In this document: positions 10,870 through 18,378 of the stretch, one piece after another
How positions within the stretch are numbered: position 1 is the stretch's first letter
How the letters are laid out: every line of letters begins with the position of its first letter
Source of the DNA: Chlorogloeopsis fritschii PCC 6912
GTDB taxonomy: Bacteria; Cyanobacteriota; Cyanobacteriia; Cyanobacteriales; Nostocaceae
Direction: 5' to 3'
Length of the DNA stretch: 64,000 nt
NCBI RefSeq assembly: GCF_000317285.1
Contig: NZ_AJLN01000141.1
Location: forward strand, 57,432 to 121,431
Program-made: the position numbers and the translations under genes
The notes under the pieces: generated by a model
Seen by the model: only the letters and a program-made list of their open reading frames with translations
What the model was told of the DNA's origin: nothing
Database searches by the model: none

Positions 10870-12753
10870 ATGAGCCAAAAAACAATTGATTCCAAAAATC
10901 TAACTATAGAAAAAATTTTTGAAGATTTTTATATTATTCCTAATTATCAAAGAGAATATATTTGGAAAGAAAAACAAGTATTGGAGCTTTTAAATGATGT
11001 ATATAGTGAATTTCCTGCCTCTTCCAATATAGAATCCGATGAATATTTTCTGGGCAGTATTGTAATTTGTCCTAGTTCTGATGATACAGACAATGTGTAT
11101 CAGGTAATTGATGGGCAACAAAGATTAACAACTTCTTATATTTTCTTTTGTGCTATTAAAAATTATATAACTAAGTTGCCAGAACATCAAAAGTTTGATG
11201 CGATTAAAAAATTAATTTTTTCAGAGTATACAAATGCACAAGGTCAAGACCAATCACGATACAGGATTAATCCTCAATATCCAGATAGTAAAAATATTTT
11301 GGAAGAATTTGCTAAAGATGAAATCAATATAGAAGGGATAGAAAATCAAAAAAATAATAAAACTGAATCTACAATTAATTTGATCTCAGCTTATCAAACA
11401 ATAGAAGATTTTATTAAGGACAAGTTCAAAGACAATGAAATTCAAATAAAAAGATTTTATGCTCATTTTATTAAAAAAGTAAAGTTGGTTAGAGTTGAAA
11501 CAACAGATATTAACCACGCCTTAAGAGTTTTTGAAACCATAAATAATAGAGGTGTTGGATTAGATTCTATGGATTTACTCAAGAATCTTTTGTTTAAACA
11601 AGTTGAAAAAGAAGATTTCTCAAAAATTAGTAATTCTTGGAAAGAAATAAAAAATGAATTAGATTCAGTCAAAGAAAAGCCTATGGATTTTCTAAGATAC
11701 TTTATTCTAACTCAATATGATGTTGAAAGAGACAATGTCCAAACCAAAGAATATCAATGGTTACTGGAAAATAAGACTACTTGTAAATATGAAGAAAAAC
11801 CATTTGAGTTTGTAGAGGAGTTACTAAAGGCTGCTAAAGCTTATAAATTATTAGTTGAAAGAAAAAATCCTGCTGATAATTCTGATAATCCGCATTTAGC
11901 TAATATTAAGTATTTAAGCCCTAATCTTAAACAACATTTATATATGCTATTAGCAGCACGGGATCTGCCGATGGAAACATTTACTCAATTGTGTCTCCAT
12001 ATTGAAAACTTTATCTTTATTTATAGTTTTCCTAACAATTCAATCAGTGAATTAGAAAAAATATTTATTAATTGGGGTCAAGAAATCCGTAAAATAGTAA
12101 AAAGCAAAGACAAAGAAGAGCAATTATCTAATTTAAAAGTTTTTATAGACAACAATCTTGGTGCACGTAAAGAAAATCTCAAGAAATCTTTTGAGAAAAA
12201 GTTTAATGAAGCAAGTCAATTAGACTTTAATTCAAGGGGAACAAATAAAAAGCCAACATCAAATGCTAATAAAAAAACAAAGTATATATTAGCAAAAATT
12301 TATCAGTATGTACAACTTATAGCTTACAGGGACAATGATGAATATAAAAATTTTACAACTTTTACTCAGAGTTCAATAGAAATTGAGCATATTTTACCAC
12401 AAGATTTAAATTCTGAACCTGTTAGAACTTTTGATAAACCAGATGAAATTGAATCATATATCTATAAATTAGGTAATTTAGCTTTGATAGAACAACCTCT
12501 CAATGCTTCTATTCAAAATAGTTCATTTAAAGTCAAAAAAGGAGCTTATCAACAATCGAATTTACTTCTGACACAATGTATTTCTAAAAAGCCTACTATT
12601 GGAAGTAATACTGCAATTAATAGGGCTGTTGAAGACTTAATAAGTTTTCATGAATGGAATTCACAAGCAATTGATAAAAGACAAGAAATGCTAACAGCAT
12701 TAGCATTGAAAATATGGTACGAGGAAGTATCTTTTGGAAAAAATGATGGCTGA
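10870..12753 (+). CDS. DUF262/DUF1524 (GmrSD-like) nuclease
   Basis: 627 residues. The N-terminal DUF262 has IPNYQREYIW, EYFLGSIVI and VIDGQQRLTT, a ParB/Srx-like NTP-binding fold. The C-terminal DUF1524 carries IEIEHILPQ with a following LGNLALIE, the HNH-type nuclease motif. This architecture is that of GmrSD-like type IV restriction enzymes, which attack modified phage DNA, and of related defence proteins such as BrxU. The ATG at 10870 is preferred over the upstream TTG because AGGA lies just before it. The gene is very AT-rich compared with its neighbours, suggesting transfer, and sits beside hsdS debris. Its natural substrate is unknown. Confidence 0.88.
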   Translation: MSQKTIDSKNLTIEKIFEDFYIIPNYQREYIWKEKQVLELLNDVYSEFPASSNIESDEYFLGSIVICPSSDDTDNVYQVIDGQQRLTTSYIFFCAIKNYITKLPEHQKFDAIKKLIFSEYTNAQGQDQSRYRINPQYPDSKNILEEFAKDEINIEGIENQKNNKTESTINLISAYQTIEDFIKDKFKDNEIQIKRFYAHFIKKVKLVRVETTDINHALRVFETINNRGVGLDSMDLLKNLLFKQVEKEDFSKISNSWKEIKNELDSVKEKPMDFLRYFILTQYDVERDNVQTKEYQWLLENKTTCKYEEKPFEFVEELLKAAKAYKLLVERKNPADNSDNPHLANIKYLSPNLKQHLYMLLAARDLPMETFTQLCLHIENFIFIYSFPNNSISELEKIFINWGQEIRKIVKSKDKEEQLSNLKVFIDNNLGARKENLKKSFEKKFNEASQLDFNSRGTNKKPTSNANKKTKYILAKIYQYVQLIAYRDNDEYKNFTTFTQSSIEIEHILPQDLNSEPVRTFDKPDEIESYIYKLGNLALIEQPLNASIQNSSFKVKKGAYQQSNLLLTQCISKKPTIGSNTAINRAVEDLISFHEWNSQAIDKRQEMLTALALKIWYEEVSFGKNDG

Positions 12754-12850
12754 ATTATTATTGGCTTTGGAGTTTTCGGACATATCTATTGGTGAGACAT
12801 TACCTTTCAAGCACGGCTATGAGTTATTTTCTGCAATCACCCATTTCTAA
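12743..12850 (+). pseudogene. Short truncated ORF, possible Cas6-like N-terminus
   Basis: A 35-codon frame overlaps the end of the DUF262 gene by 11 bases and stops at TAA 12848-12850. It includes GETLPFKHGYELFSAITHF, and past the stop the frame continues PKLHKF. The pattern LP-x-x-HGY-x-L-x-x-AI resembles, from memory, the N-terminus of Cas6/Cmx6-type RAMP proteins. No other cas gene or CRISPR repeat is visible. Low-confidence remnant; it may be an unrelated short overlapping gene. Confidence 0.25.
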
Positions 12851-12949
12851 CCTAAACTTCATAAATTTAGATGCATTTGGAATTAAATGATTTAATCATC
12901 CAAAGTTGCACTAGGCTACGTTCTTATTTACAATCAAATCCCAATATAA

Positions 12950-13003
12950 GCGATCGCACTCTCTGCGATGGCATTGGTACTAAGAGCGATTAGCTTTGCA
13001 GCC
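12950..13003 (+). repeat. 54-bp direct repeat, left copy
   Basis: Starts GCGATCGCACTCTCTGCG and ends TTAGCTTTGCAGCC. It matches 13993-14046 at 53 of 54 bases (C/T difference at one position), with a further AAATCAAT shared just downstream. The two copies bracket the UPF0175/DUF3368 gene pair. Confidence 0.92.
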
Positions 13004-13079
13004 AGAAATCAATTACTGCTACTGCGATCGCATGGTCTTGATTTCTATAATCAATTCAGCGACCAACAACAAATACATT

Positions 13080-13337
13080 ATGAAAACCGTATCTATCGAA
13101 TTTCCAGATAGCGTTTTTTCTGCTCTCAGAAAAGACCCTGATGAATTTGCTCAAGAAATGAGGATAGCTGCTGCTGTCAAATGGTATGAAATGGGAGAGA
13201 TATCTCAAGGGAAAGCAGCAGAAATCGCCGGCTTAAACAGAGCAGAATTTATTAATATTCTCGCTCGCTATCAAGTTTCTCCTTTTCAATACACTACTCA
13301 AGAATTAGCGGAAGAACTTGCTGCTCTAGATGAATAA
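13080..13337 (+). CDS. UPF0175 family antitoxin-like protein
   Basis: 85 residues: MKTVSIEFPDSVFSALRKDP, an alpha-helical middle (AAAVKWYEMGEISQGKAAEI) and AGLNRAEFINILARYQVSP, the helix-turn-helix-like core of UPF0175. These proteins pair with DUF3368 PIN-like proteins as presumed type II antitoxins. The ATG at 13080 is chosen over the upstream TTG because the family begins here. Its 3' end overlaps the next gene's ATG by 8 bases, typical for toxin-antitoxin pairs. Confidence 0.88.
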   Translation: MKTVSIEFPDSVFSALRKDPDEFAQEMRIAAAVKWYEMGEISQGKAAEIAGLNRAEFINILARYQVSPFQYTTQELAEELAALDE

Positions 13338-13813
13338 AGTTGTAATTAATACTTCTCCTTTAATTGTCTTATTTAAAAGTCAGTTTGCCTACTTGCTGCC
13401 AGAACTATTCACTGAAATTATTGTGCCATCAGGTGTTTGGGATGAAATTGTCGAAGCGGGAAAAACTGATACAGCATCAAGACAATTACCTATATCTTCT
13501 TGGGCAAAAAGATTTACCCTCACCAGTGTCTCATCTTTAAATTCTAGCTTGGGGATTAGATCGTGGGGAATCTGAAGTTTTGAGCTTTGCTCTAGAAAAT
13601 ACTGGTTATCGAGCAATTATTGATGATGCTGCTGCTAGACGGGTAGCTAAAACCTTAAACATTCCATTTATGGGAACTTTAGGAATGCTCGTCTTGGCCA
13701 AGAAACAAGGTTTAATTTCTGAGATTTCACAACCAATTCAAGCTATACAAGATGCTGGTTTATGGTTATCTGACGACTTAATTCAGTTTCTCAGACAAAA
13801 AGCAGAAGAATAG
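13330..13813 (+). pseudogene. DUF3368 (PIN-like) toxin gene, frameshifted
   Basis: The first frame gives MNKVVINTSPLIVLFKS and VPSGVWDEIVEAG, the PIN-like N-terminus with its acidic residues. It stops at 13575. The next frame gives ALENTGYRAIIDDAAARRVA and IPFMGTLGMLVLAKKQG, the conserved C-terminal half. The LDRGESEVLSFA motif linking them is regained by removing one base around 13549-13555 (TTGGGGATTA). So a one-base insertion, or a sequencing error in a G run, splits the putative RNase toxin while the antitoxin gene stays intact. Confidence 0.85.
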
Positions 13814-13819
13814 ATGTCA

Positions 13820-13965
13820 TGGCGTAGCTTGCTTCCTGTAGGCTAGAGGAACGATTTTGCGAGAGTCCTACCCTTACGGGAAGCTGTACCTACGCTCTTG
13901 CGTGTAGCGACTTCTGTAAGTAGCCGCACCGCGTCTACGGACACGCTTCACGATTGCTCGCACAG
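13820..13965. repeat. Cyanobacterial dispersed intergenic repeat
   Basis: A GC-richer non-coding block with words such as GCGTAGCTTGCTTCC, ACCCTTACGGGAAGC and CCGCGTCTACGGACACGC, and several small hairpins. It resembles the interspersed repeats between genes in many Nostocales. No coding frame. Confidence 0.65.
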
Positions 13966-13992
13966 GTTTTTATAATGCACTGTGACAAGATG

Positions 13993-14046
13993 GCGATCGC
14001 ACTCTCTGCGATGGTATTGGTACTAAGAGCGATTAGCTTTGCAGCC
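13993..14046 (+). repeat. 54-bp direct repeat, right copy
   Basis: 53 of 54 bases identical to 12950-13003. It ends 56 bases before the ATG of the next gene. Together with the left copy it frames the toxin-antitoxin pair and the dispersed repeat, giving a unit of about 1043 bases from copy to copy. Confidence 0.92.
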
Positions 14047-14101
14047 TCAAATCAATGTTTATATTTGTATCAGGATTTTTGTGAAATGGTATAAAAAATC
14101 T

Positions 14102-14737
14102 ATGGATGAAGTTGTCAAAAAAATTGCAGCGTTGGGATTACCTGGGATTATTTTAGTAATGGTTATGGCAACCACAGGTTTAACAGGTGCAGCAGCCATT
14201 ACAGCGGCTTTAGCTTTGCTAGGTGGCCCAGCAGGGATGTTGGGTGGAATTGCTGTTTTGGGACTGACAGGTTTGATTACTGATGCTTTGGCGAAAGTCA
14301 GTTTAGAAGATTTGATCACAGCAATTTATTGTCAGCGCCGACAAAATGAGCCACATGGTAAATTGCTAGAGGAGATTGAGTCTTTGTTGCTGTTTGACGG
14401 CGACATGAAAGATAGGCTCAAGATGACTGTAACTGACGGATGCGGTTGTGCAACGGTAGTTAGTGCTAGTACAACAGATGATGCTAAAGAAGCGATCGCT
14501 ATTTTAGAGAATGTTCCTGGCATGACTCGCGCACACCACAGAGATTTTAAGAGTTCTAATCCCATCATGAGGCTCAGAGATGGGACAGTAGTAAAAACTT
14601 GGAAAAACCTCGTTGGTGTTGACCATGTTTTTTTAGGGGATAGGAATGACAGAATGATTTACGGTGGATTTGTCGGTTGGATTCATAGTGAAGGGTTACA
14701 ACAGGCGTTAACTCGGATTAGAAGAGATTTGACTTAA
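14102..14737 (+). CDS. Hypothetical protein with Gly/Ala-rich hydrophobic N-terminus
   Basis: 211 residues from the ATG at 14102; an upstream TTG frame lies inside the direct repeat and is unlikely. Residues about 9-66 are hydrophobic (GIILVMVMATTG, ALALLGGPAGMLGGIAVLGL), enough for one or two membrane or pore-like helices. A soluble part follows, with SLEDLITAIYCQRRQ, DGCGCATVVSAS and VVKTWKNLVGVDHVFLGDRN. I do not recognise the family. It lies in the toxin/restriction island, and a decayed copy of its 3' end is at 10528. Confidence 0.6.
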   Translation: MDEVVKKIAALGLPGIILVMVMATTGLTGAAAITAALALLGGPAGMLGGIAVLGLTGLITDALAKVSLEDLITAIYCQRRQNEPHGKLLEEIESLLLFDGDMKDRLKMTVTDGCGCATVVSASTTDDAKEAIAILENVPGMTRAHHRDFKSSNPIMRLRDGTVVKTWKNLVGVDHVFLGDRNDRMIYGGFVGWIHSEGLQQALTRIRRDLT

Positions 14738-14768
14738 GGGAGTAGTGGCTAGTGGTCAGAAAAACCCT

Positions 14769-14851
14769 ATTCGCGACACCTACTACCCAAACTCGAATCA
14801 TGTGAAATTCTTGTCAAAGAAGCAGAAAATCTTTTAGCCAAGGTGATGTAA
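14769..14851 (+). pseudogene. hsdS: Second hsdS C-terminal remnant
   Basis: Reading ATTCGCGACAC at 14769 and then shifting by one base gives IRDT-LLPKLESCEILVKEAENLLAKVM and a stop at 14849-14851. This is again the HsdS C-terminal signature, here broken by one missing base near 14780. Its stop overlaps the ATG of the DUF4160 gene. It is shorter than the remnant at 10676 and differs from it in sequence. Confidence 0.65.
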
Positions 14852-15111
14852 TGCCAGAAATTAGCCGTTTTCTAGGAATTATTATCACCATGTATTATAA
14901 CGACCATCCACCACCACATTTCCACGTTCGCTATAATCAACAAAAAGCGATTATTGATATCGAAACATTATCAATATTAGAAGGTAAACTATCTTCCAGA
15001 TTATTATCACCTGTAGTTGAATGGGCAAACTTGCATAAAAGAGAATTGATGGACAACTGGGACAAAGCTAGACTCAACAATCCTCTAGAAAAAATTGAAC
15101 CACTGGAGTAA
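14851..15111 (+). CDS. DUF4160 domain protein
   Basis: 86 residues. It starts MPEISRFLGIIITMYYNDHPPPHFHVRY, where HPPPHFHV is the DUF4160 hallmark. It is followed 4 bases later by a DUF2442 gene. This pair occurs widely in bacteria as a compact two-gene unit and has been suspected to act as a toxin-antitoxin-like module; that role is inference. The start overlaps the stop of the hsdS remnant. Confidence 0.88.
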   Translation: MPEISRFLGIIITMYYNDHPPPHFHVRYNQQKAIIDIETLSILEGKLSSRLLSPVVEWANLHKRELMDNWDKARLNNPLEKIEPLE

Positions 15112-15114
15112 ATC

Positions 15115-15402
15115 GTGCTCAAAGATATTATTGCAGTTGAACCGAGAGAGGGTTATCAACTATACCTCAAATTTGAAGATGACAAACAAGGAATTATTGA
15201 TATTAGTAAATTAATTTCCTTTACAGGTGTTTTTGCACCACTAAAAGATATTAACTATTTCAAACAAGTAAAAATCAACCCTGAATGGGGAACAATTTAC
15301 TGGGAAAACGGTGCAGATTTTGACCCCGATGTACTTTATGCAGAAATTACGGGAGAAGCAATTAGTAATTATCAAATTACAGAAACAGTAAATGAACTTT
15401 GA
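15115..15402 (+). CDS. DUF2442 domain protein
   Basis: 95 residues with GTG start at 15115. LKDIIAVEPREGYQLYLKFED, GVFAPLKDINYFKQVKINPE and TIYWENGADFDPDVLYAEI are characteristic of DUF2442 (NE0471 N-terminal-like fold). It is separated from DUF4160 by three bases, so the two are almost certainly co-translated. Biochemical role unknown. Confidence 0.9.
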   Translation: MLKDIIAVEPREGYQLYLKFEDDKQGIIDISKLISFTGVFAPLKDINYFKQVKINPEWGTIYWENGADFDPDVLYAEITGEAISNYQITETVNEL

Positions 15403-15468
15403 ACTATGCAGTGTTAGAGGTGGCCGGAGGGAGAAATTCTAATGATAACTGATTAACCGGACTTGGTA

Positions 15469-17103
15469 TCACTTAATCCACAGAGAAACAAACTGGAAAT
15501 CTTTGCCACTAAACAACCCGCGATCGCTCAATTTTAAATCGGGAATTACCAGCAGCGCCATGAACGAAAGCGTCATAAATGGTGCTAAGAGTTGAGAACC
15601 GAGATGTTTTGCCCAAGCATCCATTTGAGCATACTGTTTTGCAACTATGTAGCCGTCTGCATCACTCATCAACCCAGCTACAGGTAACTCAAGCACTTGG
15701 ACAGTATTGCTTTGTGCTACAGCAATACCTCCTTTAGCGTTAATCACCGCATTCACCGCCGCACAGAGTTCCTCATCAGTTGTACCAACAGCCACGATAT
15801 TGTGGGAATCATGAGCAACACTAGAGGCGATCGCTCCCCTGTGAAGTCCAAAATTCTGAATTAATGCTACGGCGGGTGGAGTATTTTGGTAACGGTTGAC
15901 AACGGTAATTTTGAGAACATCATGTTCTATATCTGCGGTTACTTCGCCATTTTGCATATGGGCAGGTAGATGCTTTTCAGTTGTGATTAACTGTCCGTCA
16001 ACTGCTGTCATAACGCGCACTGTTGAGCCATCTTCGGGAATGCGAAAATCTGCCACTTGTTTGGGGGTTGCGAGAAAGTGATTTATCGGTGTAACAGGCA
16101 TAGATGCAAGCATAGCTTGTCCCGCTTCTGCTGCTAAAATCCCTTTGCAATAGGTAGATAATACGGTAAAGTCTTGTAAATTTTTTACCACAATTAAATC
16201 GGCAGGATCGCCAACTTGCAGCAATCCCACATTTATTTTGTAGTGCCAAACAGGATTAACACAGGCAATTTTCAGCACATTCATGACATCATGTCCTAAT
16301 GCCACAGCACGCCGCACCAGTTCGTTGATATGCCCTTTGACTAAATCATTAGGATGCTTGTCATCGCTACAAAACATGCATTTATCTGGGTGGGAATCAA
16401 TCAAACTGTGTAGTGTATCAAAATTTTTAGCTGCCGAACCCTCACGAATGATAATTTTCATCCCGAATGCAAGTTTATCTAAAGCTTCCGCCAACGTGCA
16501 GCATTCGTGGTCGGTAGTAATTTTAGCATTAGCATAGTTATGTGCTGCCTCACCACGCAATCCCGGTGCATGTCCATCAACTGGATGCCCTAATTCTTGG
16601 GCAACCCGAATTTTTTCCATCACCTCTGTTGTGCGATTTAAAACGCCGGGAAAGTTCATCACTTCGCTGAGGTAAGAGATGCCATCCTGCTCAAATAGTT
16701 CGCGAATTTCTTTGGCTGTTAGTTCTGCTCCTGCTGTTTCAAACCCAGTTGCAGGAACGCAAGAAGACGCACCAAAAACAATTGTAAAAGGTGTTTGGGC
16801 AGCATTGGCAAGCATAAAACGAATACCTGCTAACCCCAGAACATTGGCAATTTCGTGAGGATCGGAAACTGCTGCTACTGTACCATGTACCGTTGCCAAA
16901 CGGGCGAATTCAGTTGGTACGAGCATAGAACTTTCGATATGAACGTGGGCATCAATAAAACCAGGCAGTATATATTGGTCGTAGTCTTGCCTATTTTCAT
17001 GAGCGATCGCTTGGATGTGTCCGTTGTCGATCGAGACTGTTCCCGGAAATATGATTTTGTGGAGAACGTCTACGATGTTTCCAGAAATGCTAAAACTTGC
17101 CAT
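15469..17103 (-). CDS. ade: Adenine deaminase
   Basis: 544 residues. An amidohydrolase-fold enzyme with ILPGFIDAHVHIESSMLVP (metal-binding HxH), AVSDPHEIANVLG, GHPVDGHAPGLRG and CSDDKHPNDLVKGHI, matching the AdeC-type adenine deaminase that converts adenine to hypoxanthine in purine salvage. The length is close to the family's 550-590. The last residues (LSDRGLFSGKDFQFVSLWI) are also family-like, so it looks intact. ATG start at 17103. It converges with the accessory island on its left. Confidence 0.93.
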   Translation of the reverse strand: MASFSISGNIVDVLHKIIFPGTVSIDNGHIQAIAHENRQDYDQYILPGFIDAHVHIESSMLVPTEFARLATVHGTVAAVSDPHEIANVLGLAGIRFMLANAAQTPFTIVFGASSCVPATGFETAGAELTAKEIRELFEQDGISYLSEVMNFPGVLNRTTEVMEKIRVAQELGHPVDGHAPGLRGEAAHNYANAKITTDHECCTLAEALDKLAFGMKIIIREGSAAKNFDTLHSLIDSHPDKCMFCSDDKHPNDLVKGHINELVRRAVALGHDVMNVLKIACVNPVWHYKINVGLLQVGDPADLIVVKNLQDFTVLSTYCKGILAAEAGQAMLASMPVTPINHFLATPKQVADFRIPEDGSTVRVMTAVDGQLITTEKHLPAHMQNGEVTADIEHDVLKITVVNRYQNTPPAVALIQNFGLHRGAIASSVAHDSHNIVAVGTTDEELCAAVNAVINAKGGIAVAQSNTVQVLELPVAGLMSDADGYIVAKQYAQMDAWAKHLGSQLLAPFMTLSFMALLVIPDLKLSDRGLFSGKDFQFVSLWIK

Positions 17104-17237
17104 AACCCACCTTCCGGCACAACAACGAGTGATGAAGAGATTCCCGTCTAGCTTAAGTATAAAATGATTTTATTCAAGTATTTTTACATATTATGAAGTT
17201 GTAATGTTGGCATTTTTATAGAAAATAAGCGCGAAAA

Positions 17238-17262
17238 CCCTGTGCATAAATTTATGCCAGGG
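17238..17262. repeat. Left subterminal hairpin of the IS605-like element
   Basis: CCCTG, a bulged T, GCATAAATTTATGC and CAGGG form a hairpin just outside the tnpA 3' end. IS200/IS605 transposases recognise such imperfect hairpins near the element ends. Confidence 0.55.
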
Positions 17263-17294
17263 ATGAAGCGCAATTGTAGCTTTCAAGCTACCAG

Positions 17295-17522
17295 TCACTT
17301 ACCAGTTTGTGACTGAATGTATTGTTTGACAATGGCAGTAGATACATTACCCACGCTCGCAACGAAATAGCTGGGTGTCCAAGTCGAAGGAAGTCTTTTC
17401 AACCACTCGAACTCAATTCTTAGATCGTGAGACAATCTACCCTTGAATCTATGAGCAACTTTGGCAGCAGAATCATTAACTGTGACATTAACTAGTAGAT
17501 GAAAACGATTAGCCCACATCAC
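17295..17522 (-). pseudogene. tnpA: IS200/IS605 transposase TnpA, C-terminal fragment
   Basis: 75 residues of a protein usually about 140. It keeps AHRFKGRLSHDLR, the TWTPSYFVASVGNVS motif and VKQYIQSQ with the catalytic Tyr. The start region reads RFHLLVNVT, so only one His of the HUH motif is left and everything before it is missing at the deletion joint. Not expected to be active. Confidence 0.8.
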
Positions 17523-18096
17523 TGAAAAGCGTAATCGTCAAATGCGGTATGCAGTGAATAAAGCAGCTAGGATTATAGTTAACTACTGCATCCAAAATGG
17601 AATTGGTAATATTGTCTTTGGATGGAATAAAGAAATTAAAAATGGTGTTAATCTTGGTTCTCAAAACAATCAGACTTTCGTCCAAATCCCTACCGCTAAG
17701 TTAAAGGAAAGGATATTTCAACTTTGCCAAATATACGGCATTGAATTTGTGGAAACTGAGGAGAGCTACACCAGCCAAAGCAGTTTTTTAGATGGTGATG
17801 TTTTACCTGTATTTGGCAACAAGTCAGAAGGGTGGAACTCATCTGGTAAACGAGTTAAGCGCGGTCTATTCGTAACTGCAAAAGGCATTGAGGTCAATGC
17901 GGATTGCAATGGTAGCGCCAACGTACTTTTAAAGGTAAAGGAACAGCTAAATTTAGATTTAGCCAAGACCTATAGGGGACTTTTGACTGTCCCACAGAGA
18001 GTATTTCTCTGGAAGAATAACTGTAAAAAGCTACGGGGAGTGGCTACCCTTCGGGAACGCCAAGGGCGAACAGCCCTCCCCGTAGCAACAGTTTGA
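17521..18096 (+). pseudogene. tnpB: TnpB (RNA-guided nuclease) C-terminal fragment
   Basis: The frame carries RNRQMRYAVNKAARIIVNYC, VFGWNKEIKNG, the RuvC Glu motif VETEESYTSQSSFLDGD, and NADCNGSANVLLKV with the last RuvC Asp. The N-terminal wedge/REC part and the first RuvC Asp are deleted, and the zinc-finger Cys pairs are not present, as in one TnpB subgroup. The last 20 or so codons run into the structured RNA region. The fragment cannot form a full RuvC site. Confidence 0.85.
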
Positions 18097-18121
18097 ATCC
18101 CCGCACTTTTTCAGTCGGGGA
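17975..18121 (+). ncRNA. Omega-RNA (reRNA) scaffold at the tnpB 3' end
   Basis: CTACGGGG at 18031-18038 pairs with CCCCGTAG at 18078-18085 around an inner hairpin-rich stretch (ACCCTTCGGGA, AGGGCGAACAGCCCT). It is followed by a terminal hairpin CCCCG (18099-18103) / CGGGG (18116-18120). This overlap with the tnpB end followed by an element-end hairpin is the known layout of TnpB guide RNA scaffolds. In that layout the guide would be the bases following the right end, from about 18122. The 5' boundary is a guess. Confidence 0.6.
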
Positions 18122-18378
18122 GAGTCAATCAATCTCCACAAGTTCCTCACAATTTCCTCAAAATTTGTTTCTATATTTGAAAATGAAAAGCGGTTCTAGT
18201 TAAAATTATAATTTTTTGTAAGATTTTAAATAAATTAAAAAATTTCACTGCTAGGCATTTACGTTTGTTTGCGTTCGACTACTGATTAGGTTCCTTGGCT
18301 TCGATAAATACCAAACTATTCTCGATGCTTAGTTTAGTTGCTTTGTTATTCAGGTAAAGCCTGGAGGAAGGTAAGTGA

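Larger units (their letters stand above)
17230..18130. mobile_element. Internally deleted IS200/IS605-family element
   Basis: Two transposase gene 3' halves point away from each other: tnpA on the minus strand (17295-17522) and tnpB on the plus strand (17521-18096), joined at about 17521. Both lack their 5' halves, so a single internal deletion explains the structure. A hairpin lies outside each end (17238-17262 and 18099-18120), as expected for IS605-type subterminal structures. Exact ends cannot be fixed here because these elements make no target duplication. Confidence 0.75.

Noticed and set aside
12950..14046. The repeated 54-mer as a possible CRISPR repeat pair
   Set aside because: Only two copies, separated by over 1 kb containing genes, with no regular spacers.
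17521..18096. tnpB as an active nuclease or a TldR-type regulator
   Set aside because: The N-terminal half and the first RuvC Asp are deleted; TldR proteins are near full length.
18091..18121. GTTTGAATCCCCGC as a possible tRNA T-arm
   Set aside because: No anticodon or acceptor arm fits around it; it is better explained as the IS605 right-end hairpin and omega-RNA.
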